A DNA stretch of 64,000 nucleotides from Sunxiuqinia sp965230765. Its GTDB lineage: Bacteria; Bacteroidota; Bacteroidia; Bacteroidales; Prolixibacteraceae. The notes beneath the pieces are model-generated. The model saw nothing but the letters and a program-made list of their open reading frames with translations, was not told where the DNA came from and did not search any database. A program made the position numbers and the translations under genes. The DNA lies in assembly GCA_965230765.1 (NCBI GenBank), contig CBDDLR010000001.1:1302001-1366000 (forward strand), given 5' to 3'. This document shows, piece by piece, positions 52,989-61,360 of this stretch; within the stretch, counting starts at the first letter, position 1; every line of letters starts with the position of its first letter.

Positions 52989-54617
52989 ATGTATTACACC
53001 ATACTTTCATTTTTCCCCATTGTCTTGTTAGTTTATTTGATGACCAGGAAGAACAGCATGCCTTCATCAAAGGCGCTACCGCTTTCTGCCTTGGTTGTCT
53101 ATTTTATCATGTTGGTTTTTTTTCGTCACGATCCGAATTTAATTCACGCCAATGTTTTAAGTGGTCTGTTGGTAGCCTGGACGCCTATTCTGATTATTGC
53201 CGGAGCCATATTTTTATTCCGAACGATGGAGGCTACGGGAAGCTTGTCTGTGATCCGTCGGTGGCTGAATACCGTTTCGGAAAACAAGATTGCCCAGCTG
53301 ATGATTGTTGGGTGGGCATTTCCTTTTTTAATTGAAGGTGCAAGTGGTTTTGGTACGCCAGCTGCAATTGCTGCTCCCATTTTAGTGGGACTGGGTTTCC
53401 CTCCTGTGCGTGTGGCCATATTGGCCTTGATCATGAACAGTGTGCCCGTGTCGTTTGGTGCTGTTGGGACGCCTACCTGGTTTGGTTTTTCAGCAATTGA
53501 ATTAACAGCAGAGGAAACAATAGCTATTGGATTTAAGTCAGCGATGATGAATGGATTTGCTGCCCTGATTATTCCAGCTATTGCTTTATGCTTTGTTGTT
53601 AAACCGAAAGCTGTGATCAGAAACGGCGTGTTTATTCTCTTAAGTGTATTGGTAACAGTTGTGCCACATGTTATCGTTGCCAGGTACAACTATGAGTTCC
53701 CATCCTTGGTTGGTGGTGCTGTTGGATTGATTTGCACTGCGATTCTTGCAAAATTGGGCATTGGATTGTCGAAAAATGAAGTTGAGGTGCATGAACAGGT
53801 TGGTGACAGCAAACTGATACGTTCTGATGTAGCCAAATCCCTTCCTGAAAAAATCCCTGCAAAAGAACTTATTAAGGCTACGTTTCCATTATGGGGTACC
53901 TTGCTACTATTGGTCATCACACGTATTCCACAATTTGGTATTCAATCCTTGCTTTCACTCAAAGAGCCTTCGTTGGCTATTTCGTTGGGCAGCCTGGGCG
54001 AGTTGACTATAAGTTCTGCTTTGGTAGTTTCTTTAAATGCGATATTTGGTACAGGCATTGATTGGTCCCACAGACTTTTGTATGTCCCATCCATTTTACC
54101 CTTTGGCTTAATTTCAGTAGTCACCTTTTGGCTTTATAAAAGCTTTCAGTCTCAATCCAAAACTGTTTTGAAAGAAACCTTCTCGCAAATGGTCAACCCA
54201 ACCAAAGCCCTTTTGGGTGCGCTGGTTTTTGTGAATTTAATGATGATGGGAGGTGAATCATCTGCTGTTTCTGTCATCGGGCAATCACTGGCAGATTTGA
54301 CAGGCAGTTCATGGAAGTATTTCGCTTCTTTCTTGGGAGCTATAGGCTCATTTTTCAGTGGTTCAAACACAATTTCCAACCTTACATTTGGCGGTATTCA
54401 AGATTCAATTGCTACAGCATTATCACTCGACCGGACAACTATACTGGCTATGCAGTCGGTTGGTGGGGCAATGGGCAACATGGTGTGTATTAATAATATT
54501 GTTGCAGTTGCTTCAGTCCTGGCTTTAGGAAATATTGAAGGGTACGTATTGAAAAGAACAATTAGGGCTATGCTGGTCTATGGCATCATTGTCGCTATCG
54601 TTGCAATATTTATTTAA
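52989..54617 (+). CDS. lctP: L-lactate permease family transporter
   Basis: The protein is a 12-14 helix lactate/proton symporter. Family motifs include FLIEGASGFGTPAAIAAPILVGLG, SVPVSFGAVGTPTWFGF and GAIGSFFSGSNTISNLTFGGIQ, ending in NMVCINNIVAVASVLALGN. Length 542 is normal. It follows ldhA after 24 bases, so fermentation product and permease are probably made together; the direction could be export of D-lactate or uptake. Confidence 0.94.
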   Translation: MYYTILSFFPIVLLVYLMTRKNSMPSSKALPLSALVVYFIMLVFFRHDPNLIHANVLSGLLVAWTPILIIAGAIFLFRTMEATGSLSVIRRWLNTVSENKIAQLMIVGWAFPFLIEGASGFGTPAAIAAPILVGLGFPPVRVAILALIMNSVPVSFGAVGTPTWFGFSAIELTAEETIAIGFKSAMMNGFAALIIPAIALCFVVKPKAVIRNGVFILLSVLVTVVPHVIVARYNYEFPSLVGGAVGLICTAILAKLGIGLSKNEVEVHEQVGDSKLIRSDVAKSLPEKIPAKELIKATFPLWGTLLLLVITRIPQFGIQSLLSLKEPSLAISLGSLGELTISSALVVSLNAIFGTGIDWSHRLLYVPSILPFGLISVVTFWLYKSFQSQSKTVLKETFSQMVNPTKALLGALVFVNLMMMGGESSAVSVIGQSLADLTGSSWKYFASFLGAIGSFFSGSNTISNLTFGGIQDSIATALSLDRTTILAMQSVGGAMGNMVCINNIVAVASVLALGNIEGYVLKRTIRAMLVYGIIVAIVAIFI

Positions 54618-54777
54618 CTAACGACCATTCCAATTTTTTGTGTTCTTGCAGAGTTTTCTGGATAGAGCTCTAAATAATTACTCTGGTTTTTAAATATTCC
54701 TGCAAAGCATCTATTTTCCTATTGTTTACAAATTGCATAACGATCATAAGTTCAATAATAGTTGACTGATACACAAG

Positions 54778-54808
54778 TTGTTAGATACTAAATGTTTTAC
54801 TAGTTTTG
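54778..54808 (+). promoter_or_regulatory. Promoter of the DUF3360 gene
   Basis: TTG-N20-TAGTTTTG fits the consensus. It overlaps the TTG that would give a longer protein, which argues for the ATG at 54836 as start. Confidence 0.65.
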
Positions 54809-54835
54809 TGCGCTGAAAAAAAAACTATTTGCCTG

Positions 54836-56290
54836 ATGGAGAAAAGAACACAACAAAACTACAAGCAACAACGCAAACAACCAGATCAATTTGAAAATCG
54901 GAATGAATATTTGGAGCACGAGCTTTCGATTATGAAGTTTAGGAAGTGGAGATTGAACCTTCCGTTCCGTGATTTTCATATTGAAGTTGAAGACTTGGTG
55001 CCAGCCGTTGCTGCAACTATTGGTAAGGTAGTGATGGTTACCGCCATGGTTGCTGCTTTTGCAGCCCAATTTGGTTTAGCTCCGGAATTTATTGCAGAAA
55101 ATGTACGGTATGAATTACTTATTGCAGGAGGTATCTTCGTTATTCTGTTTTCTGCTATTTTAAATCCGAATGCAAACCTTGCGGGTACACATGGTCCAAT
55201 GATCCCGCTTATTCCTATCATTGCAATGGCTGGAGGTCATCCGCTTGCCCTGGGTTTATTGATTGGTTTGTTCGGATTATTTTTAAGCGTCACCAAGGGT
55301 GGTTCAAAACTAATGAATTTAACAGGCGTTGGTGTGCGGGCCGGATTGTTAATTTACCTTGGAGCCGTTGGGCTTATTGGACAGCTTACCAAATTCGGGA
55401 ACTGGGCTGCAGCTGGTGAAATTAGTCATGTCTCGTTTGTGGTTATTGCGATCACAATTATTATTTACGCTTACCTTGCAAAAGTGGGGAAGCGTTGGTT
55501 GGCAATTCCGCTGTGTTCAGCTATCGCCGGGATAGTAGCATTTGCATTAGGGGCTGACTTCCAATTCTCAACCGCTCCAGGATTGCCTCATTTTAGCCCT
55601 TTCTGGTGGTGGGGTGAAAATACTGGCTGGAACCTTGGTTGGCCGGATTTGCACCATTTTATTGCAGTATTACCGTTCGCCATTCTGGCTGTTGCCATGT
55701 GGACACCAGACTACCTGGGGCATCGTGTATTTCAGGAAATGAATTACCCAAAGAAAGCCAAGGATGTGTTGATGGATGTGGATGATACCATGACCGTTAC
55801 TTCCATTCGCCAGGCAATTGGTTCTTTCCTGGGAGGAGGAAATATTGCGTCTTCTTGGGGTACCTATATGATTCCTGCAGCAATTGCAAAACGACCAATT
55901 CCAGGAGGTGCCGTTTTAACAGGTATATTTTGTATTCTGGCTGCCGTGTTTGGTTACCCAATGGACTTGGCCATGTGGGAGCCTGTACTTCGTATTGCTC
56001 TAATTGTTGGTGTTTTCCTTCCATTGCTTGAAGCAGGTATGCAGATGATTAAAAAACAACTGGATGCCGTGAGTGCAGGCACTTGTATTTTTGCCAGTGC
56101 ATTTGTTAACCCCGTGTTTGGATGGGCTTTAACCATGCTGCTCGACAACCTGGGTTTAATTGGAGATAATGAGCGTGCTAAAGAATTAAGCTGGAAAGAA
56201 AAATTAATTATCCCAGGAGTCATGTTCCTTGTTTGTGTTATTTCATTAGGACTTGTTGGAATGCTTCCCGGTATTAAAGGGATATTTTAA
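54836..56290 (+). CDS. DUF3360 family membrane permease
   Basis: The ATG at 54836 lies 27 bases after a good promoter, so it is preferred over a TTG ten codons earlier. A charged 50-residue N-terminus leads into about 11 hydrophobic segments. FHIEVEDLVPAVAATIGKVV, NPNANLAGTHGPMIPLIPI and DTMTVTSIRQAIGSFLGGGNIASSWGTYMIP resemble DUF3360, a branch of the UraA/SulP-like carriers with half-helix motifs. Substrate unknown. It may be unrelated to the lactate genes, as it has its own promoter and terminator. Confidence 0.78.
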   Translation: MEKRTQQNYKQQRKQPDQFENRNEYLEHELSIMKFRKWRLNLPFRDFHIEVEDLVPAVAATIGKVVMVTAMVAAFAAQFGLAPEFIAENVRYELLIAGGIFVILFSAILNPNANLAGTHGPMIPLIPIIAMAGGHPLALGLLIGLFGLFLSVTKGGSKLMNLTGVGVRAGLLIYLGAVGLIGQLTKFGNWAAAGEISHVSFVVIAITIIIYAYLAKVGKRWLAIPLCSAIAGIVAFALGADFQFSTAPGLPHFSPFWWWGENTGWNLGWPDLHHFIAVLPFAILAVAMWTPDYLGHRVFQEMNYPKKAKDVLMDVDDTMTVTSIRQAIGSFLGGGNIASSWGTYMIPAAIAKRPIPGGAVLTGIFCILAAVFGYPMDLAMWEPVLRIALIVGVFLPLLEAGMQMIKKQLDAVSAGTCIFASAFVNPVFGWALTMLLDNLGLIGDNERAKELSWKEKLIIPGVMFLVCVISLGLVGMLPGIKGIF

Positions 56291-56315
56291 CAAAACCTTT
56301 TATTAAAGATATTTT

Positions 56316-56352
56316 AAAGGCTTATCAAAATTTGGATTGATAAGCCTTTTTC
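56316..56352. terminator. Terminator between the permease gene and the FtsX cluster
   Basis: A 13-bp perfect stem (aaaggcttatcaa / ttgataagccttt, loop of 8) is followed by TTTTTC on the plus strand. The A-rich upstream flank makes it useful for the converging FtsX genes too. Confidence 0.85.
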
Positions 56353-56382
56353 TTTGATTAACCACAACGTTAAAGGAGATAT

Positions 56383-58755
56383 CTATTCATATCTGATTGC
56401 TTCGATCGGATTAACACGAGAGGCTCTGTAGGAATGAAAATATACGATTGCCAAAACCATTAATGTAGCTAGGAAAAAAGTTACAGCAAATATCCACCAT
56501 TCAATATTCGTTTTGTATGAAAAGCCTCTTAGCCAGATGTTCATTATGAAAATTGAAATTGGAGTTGAAAATATTGTTGCAATTATAACCATTGTAAAAT
56601 TTTTCCGAATAAAAGAAAAAACAATTCCCTTTTGTGAACTTCCAAATACCCTTTTTAATCCGATTTCTTTGGTTTGTGTTTTCATAACAAAAAGTGTTAA
56701 TCCAAATAATCCAAGTGTTGCAATTAGTAATGAAAATATTGAACTGATTGAAACAATAACACTTAGGTTTCTCTCTTCGGAATAGATTTCTTTTTTTAAC
56801 TCATCGATGGTTTTATAGTTAAAAGGTAAGTTGGGGGCGATTTTTGCCCATTCAGATTTGATTAGTGGCAAGAGTTTTTTTAATGTCCCTGCTTTATAAT
56901 GAATAGCCACCTGTGTTGCATAGTTGTCTGATGCAACGATCAGTAGAGGGGGAATATCGCTATGGAAGGAGTGTAGATTAAAATCTTTTACTACCCCGAT
57001 TACTGTTCCATTTACTACATCTATCTTTTTTCCAATTGGGTTAGTTAACTCAAGTGCTTTTACTGCTTTTTCGTTCAGTACATATATATCGTCTTTATTA
57101 CCATCAATCTCTCGTGAGAAACTTCTTCCTTCAACTACTTCTATCCCCATGGCTTCAATGAAATTATAGTCAATAGCCAAAAGTTCAATTGGTACTTTTT
57201 TCGATTTATCATTAGGAAGTTCCATAGGGTAAGGCCAATAGCTGGTCATAGGCAAAGCATCTATTGCTCCCCCAACTGAAATAACATTTGGATAAGCCTT
57301 AATATTATTCATAAATGCCGAAGAACTTTCAGAGTTCCTTCTCATATTAATAAACAAAATATCCTTGTTGTAGTAACCTGGATTTTCGTTGAGGGCGTAA
57401 TTGTATTGTGAATTAATAATTAAGGTACTGGATACAAAAATGCAGAAAATGACTAGTTGAACTACAATAAGAGCAAAACGAACCCTTGATTTCCGTTTCC
57501 CGGTTTGTATAGGGTTTTTCAGGATAATCATCACATTTAATCTTGATAATAATGATGAGGTGTATAGCCCTGATGTCAAGCCGATTGAAATGGTAAGTGC
57601 CAAATAAATTAGAACGTAAATGATGATATTTGATTTAATAACCAGCAATTTTGTTTGAAATAGTTCTTCGGCGTATGGTTTCCCTAAAAAGGCTAATAAC
57701 AAGGCAATAGGTAAAACCAAGAGAATTAATACAACTGATTCGTTCAGCATTTGTTTTCGAATGGATTGGGAACTGGCACCGTTTGTTTTCCGAACCCCGA
57801 TTTCTTTTGCCCGGCCTGTTGATACAGCTGTTGAAAGAATGATGTAGTTAAATGCTGCAACAATTATTATGAGTATGGAAATTGCCGAAAAAATACGAAT
57901 GCTTTTAAGGTTTCCTTTTTTGAATCCACTATATATTTCTTGCGAGTCAAAATACACATCACTTAAATTTTGAATAGAAAAATCGTGCCTGTCTTTTTCG
58001 CCATATACTTTTTTTTCTAATGCTCTAAAATGTTGATTAAGCTGAGCTATGTCTGAATTTTTATTTAGTAATAACCATATATCCCAATCAAAAGAATACC
58101 AGTTTGTTTCAGCATTCTTGTCTTTATTCCTCATGTTGAGTCTTTCAAGGGGCCACTTTGAATTGATAAAAAAATCGGCTTGCAAAGTTGAATTGACCGG
58201 GATATCATTAAAAACCCCCTTAACTATGAAAACCTCTTCCTTCTCGTTGAGTAGAACAACCAGTTCTTTACCTATCGGGTTGTCATCAGAGAAAAACTTC
58301 CTTGCCTGTTTTTGTGAAATAACAATCGAATTGGGTTCATCAAGAATATTCTCCTGTTGTCCATCAATGGTTAAATCGAAAATTTTAAATAACTCAGAGT
58401 TGGTTCCAATTACATGATTAATTGGTATAAATTCTTCATTCAGTTTAATATTAAGTTTCCCCATGTTTTTTGTTGCTGCCACATACTTAGCTTGATGAAA
58501 TTCGTTTTTAATACTTTGTGACAACACATAGGGAGTACCATCGCTGATTATCTTTACTTCAGTATTGTAACCTAAAACCCGATAAATTTGCTTACGGTTC
58601 TTGTAGCAGGTATTGTAGCTTAGTTCGTTAATGACAAACAACAAAATAATAAAGGATGCTGCCAAGGCAAGTGAAAGCCCCAGAATGTTGATCCCAGCAA
58701 AAAGTTTGTTTCTTCGTAGAAACCGGATTGTGCTTATTAAGTAGTTTTTTATCAT
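56383..58755 (-). CDS. FtsX-family ABC transporter permease (MacB-like)
   Basis: This 790-residue inner-membrane protein has the duplicated layout of Bacteroidota MacB-like permeases: an N-terminal helix (about 18-40), a large periplasmic domain (about 50-285), an FtsX block of helices with RAKEIGVRKTNGASSQSIRKQMLNE, a second periplasmic domain and a last FtsX block with KEIGLKRVFGSSQKGIVFSF and ending SRVNPIEAIRYE. A partner ATPase is needed but is not within the window. It is more divergent than the other three copies. Substrate unknown. Confidence 0.9.
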   Translation of the reverse strand: MIKNYLISTIRFLRRNKLFAGINILGLSLALAASFIILLFVINELSYNTCYKNRKQIYRVLGYNTEVKIISDGTPYVLSQSIKNEFHQAKYVAATKNMGKLNIKLNEEFIPINHVIGTNSELFKIFDLTIDGQQENILDEPNSIVISQKQARKFFSDDNPIGKELVVLLNEKEEVFIVKGVFNDIPVNSTLQADFFINSKWPLERLNMRNKDKNAETNWYSFDWDIWLLLNKNSDIAQLNQHFRALEKKVYGEKDRHDFSIQNLSDVYFDSQEIYSGFKKGNLKSIRIFSAISILIIIVAAFNYIILSTAVSTGRAKEIGVRKTNGASSQSIRKQMLNESVVLILLVLPIALLLAFLGKPYAEELFQTKLLVIKSNIIIYVLIYLALTISIGLTSGLYTSSLLSRLNVMIILKNPIQTGKRKSRVRFALIVVQLVIFCIFVSSTLIINSQYNYALNENPGYYNKDILFINMRRNSESSSAFMNNIKAYPNVISVGGAIDALPMTSYWPYPMELPNDKSKKVPIELLAIDYNFIEAMGIEVVEGRSFSREIDGNKDDIYVLNEKAVKALELTNPIGKKIDVVNGTVIGVVKDFNLHSFHSDIPPLLIVASDNYATQVAIHYKAGTLKKLLPLIKSEWAKIAPNLPFNYKTIDELKKEIYSEERNLSVIVSISSIFSLLIATLGLFGLTLFVMKTQTKEIGLKRVFGSSQKGIVFSFIRKNFTMVIIATIFSTPISIFIMNIWLRGFSYKTNIEWWIFAVTFFLATLMVLAIVYFHSYRASRVNPIEAIRYE

Positions 58756-58854
58756 GGTCTTTGTTTTTAGGTGTAAACTTCAATTCTGTTTTAAATCAAA
58801 TCCAAAAGCATCATCCAAAAATGCTGGGGTTTCAGTCTTACTCAATAGCGTAAG

Positions 58855-58893
58855 GCTTCCATCCCGATACGCTTCGCTATCGTGGATCTTCGC
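58855..58893. repeat. 39-bp repeat behind an FtsX gene, copy 1
   Basis: It matches the copy at 63789-63827 at 38 of 39 positions; the difference is at 58883. It contains an imperfect palindrome (cgata-gcgaagcg-tatcg in the minus direction). It ends one base before the stop codon of the permease gene and is followed, on its other side (58838-58859), by a second copy of that gene's tail, GAAGCCTTACG-TAT-GAG. Confidence 0.85.
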
Positions 58894-58894
58894 C

Positions 58895-61333
58895 TTACTC
58901 ATAACGTAAGGCTTCGACAGGATTCCGCGTAGCTGCTCTCCACGATTGCCACGAAACCGTCAGTAAGGCAATCCCTAAAGCCAGCAGCCCAGCCAGTGCA
59001 AATATCCACCAGCTAAGCGTGGTTTTATAGGCAAATTTTTCCAGCCATTTATTCATGGCGTAGTAGGCAATTGGGCAAGCAATTACAAAAGCAATGGCTA
59101 CCCATTTAAGGTATCCACCAGAAATCATTTTTAAAATATCGTTAGAATGTGCTCCGTTAACCTTGCGTACACCAATTTCCTTTACACGGCTTTGAACCAT
59201 GTTTTTTACCATACTAAACAAGCCTATACATGATAGACATACGGCTACAATTGAAAAAATCAGGAACAAATATTTTGTTTGGTATTCTTTCTTGTATAAG
59301 GCATCGTAGTCCGAATCGAAAAATGAATAGACAAACTCTTTCCCCGGCAATATCTCATTGTAAATTCCTTTAATCTCACGTAATAGTTTAGGTTTATCCG
59401 CTGCACTTATGTTTAGCGAGAGATACTCGGGCGACCAAAAGAACCGAACATCGGGTTCCTGTACAAATGCAGCGGGTTGTATCTCTGTTCGTTTAGAATC
59501 GTAATGGAAATCTTTAACTACACCGGTAATTTCATAGTAATTATCCTTTCCGAAATAAAGGCGTTTTCCAACCGGATCTTCAATATTGTACTCTTTTGCT
59601 GCTTTTTCGTTTATTACAATTGAACGTGGTTTTTCGGTCAAATTATCAGTAAAAAAGTTGCCTTCGCTTAATTCAAAATTATAGGTTGAAAAGAAATCTG
59701 CCTCGCATGGGCAAACATCAAATAAACAGGTTTTCAATTCTCCGTTTGAATGTAACTGGTAACTTCTCGACCCCAGTTCCATACCAGGGATTCGGTGCGA
59801 AAAAGATGCAGTTGTGATCATGCTGTTTGATAAAAGCCTTTCTTTAAAAACTGCTTGCTGACTTCGCGACATCTCTACTGTTTGCCTTACTATCAAAACA
59901 TTTTCCTTCTCGAAACCTAATTTTTCGTTTTGAAGGAAATTGAGCTGACGTGTTACGGATATCGTTCCAATAATAACCAAAATGCCTATGGTAAATTGCG
60001 CGGTTAGCAAAAGGTCTTTAAAAAAAACTTTATTGCCAACCTTAAAATTAGCTTTTGATGTGAGAACCTGCAATGGCAAGCGCTTCGATACAATAAAAGC
60101 AGGATAAATTCCAGCCAAAAAGCCAAGCAACAAAGAAAATGGGACAGACCATATCCAAAGTTTTAAATGGCTCTGAAGGTTAATGAAAATATGAATGCCT
60201 GTTGCTGTTCCAAAAACTGGTATAAGCAAATAAACAAATATTGACGAAAGCAATAGGGCAACGAAACTGTATGCACAACTTTCAGCAATAAAATGTACCA
60301 TTATTGACTTTTGTGTTGCACCCGAAATTTTTTTCACAGATATTTCTTTGGCACGCGACATGGAGGATACTGTGGTTAAATTGATAAAATTTACCATCGA
60401 AATTATAAGTATTAACAAACCAACAGCCACTGCCATTAAAACATAGGTTATATCCCCATTTGCCATAAATTCATTTTTTAGGGATGAGTACAAATGAATT
60501 TTAGAAAGTGGTTGAAGCGTATATCCCCAACTTTCACCTTTCGATTCCCATTCGTCGAGTGATAGGTTTCGCCAGTTTTTTAAAATCGGGGCAAAATGCC
60601 CTTTTGCATATTTATTTAGTTTAGCTTCGAATGTTTTATGATTTGTTCCTTCGTGCAATAACAGATAATTATAAAAACTCGTGTTTATCCAATCGTTTTC
60701 CGGGTTACGGTAAAAACTAAGCGATTGTAGAGAGAATAAGAAGTCGAATTGAAAGTGCGAATTTTCGGGAATATCTTTTATAATACCGGCAATGGTGAAC
60801 TTTTTATTTTCGCGATCCATTCCGGTGGAGATTACCTGTCCAACAGGATTTTCGTTACCAAAGAGTTTTTTTGCAGCACTTTCGGTTAAAAATGCGGTAT
60901 TGGGTTGGTCGAGCGATTTATAATTACCCTGCAGCACCGGAAGAGAAAATACATCGAACAAAGCAGAGTTTGCACCAGCCGCATTCAAGCGTAATGCCTC
61001 GCCATTGGTTTTGGTCATCATCGCCTTATGAAAGTTGAACATTGTGGCTACGTTTTCAACTTCAGCAAAAACATCAGGTATTGTTTTAGAGAAAACAGCC
61101 CCCGATAAGGCATCTTTTATTTCTTTATCGAAAAGTTTCCCCCGGCTGCTTACACGATAAATCCGGTCTTTGTTTTCATTGTAATTGTCGAAACTTAATT
61201 CCTGATTCACCCAAAGTGCCACTATTATAAATGCAGTAAACCCTAAAGCAATACTAAAAATATTGGTTAACGATGAGAAAAAAGATTTCCTTGTGTTTCG
61301 AAAAAACATCCGTAAAAACTGTTGTATCATCAT
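58895..61333 (-). CDS. FtsX-family ABC transporter permease (MacB-like)
   Basis: The 812-residue protein has the same two-part FtsX layout. SRAKEISVKKISGATQKSIMVHF marks the first FtsX domain and SRVKEIGVRKVNGAHSNDILKMISGGYL the second, before YKTTLSWWIFALAGLLALGIALLTV and the tail NPVEALRYE. ATG codons at positions one and two are both possible. The last ~60 bases of shared helix sequence are nearly the same as in the next two genes. It lies 27 bases after the next permease in transcription order. Confidence 0.9.
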   Translation of the reverse strand: MMIQQFLRMFFRNTRKSFFSSLTNIFSIALGFTAFIIVALWVNQELSFDNYNENKDRIYRVSSRGKLFDKEIKDALSGAVFSKTIPDVFAEVENVATMFNFHKAMMTKTNGEALRLNAAGANSALFDVFSLPVLQGNYKSLDQPNTAFLTESAAKKLFGNENPVGQVISTGMDRENKKFTIAGIIKDIPENSHFQFDFLFSLQSLSFYRNPENDWINTSFYNYLLLHEGTNHKTFEAKLNKYAKGHFAPILKNWRNLSLDEWESKGESWGYTLQPLSKIHLYSSLKNEFMANGDITYVLMAVAVGLLILIISMVNFINLTTVSSMSRAKEISVKKISGATQKSIMVHFIAESCAYSFVALLLSSIFVYLLIPVFGTATGIHIFINLQSHLKLWIWSVPFSLLLGFLAGIYPAFIVSKRLPLQVLTSKANFKVGNKVFFKDLLLTAQFTIGILVIIGTISVTRQLNFLQNEKLGFEKENVLIVRQTVEMSRSQQAVFKERLLSNSMITTASFSHRIPGMELGSRSYQLHSNGELKTCLFDVCPCEADFFSTYNFELSEGNFFTDNLTEKPRSIVINEKAAKEYNIEDPVGKRLYFGKDNYYEITGVVKDFHYDSKRTEIQPAAFVQEPDVRFFWSPEYLSLNISAADKPKLLREIKGIYNEILPGKEFVYSFFDSDYDALYKKEYQTKYLFLIFSIVAVCLSCIGLFSMVKNMVQSRVKEIGVRKVNGAHSNDILKMISGGYLKWVAIAFVIACPIAYYAMNKWLEKFAYKTTLSWWIFALAGLLALGIALLTVSWQSWRAATRNPVEALRYE

Positions 61334-61360
61334 CTTAGTTTTTTTATATGTGAAAACTGA

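Noticed and set aside
53144..53689. 181-residue antisense ORF inside lctP
   Set aside because: It lies entirely within a clear permease gene; its composition is that of a shadow frame.
54806..54835. TTG start for the DUF3360 protein
   Set aside because: The TTG overlaps the predicted -7 element, so it is unlikely to be in the message.
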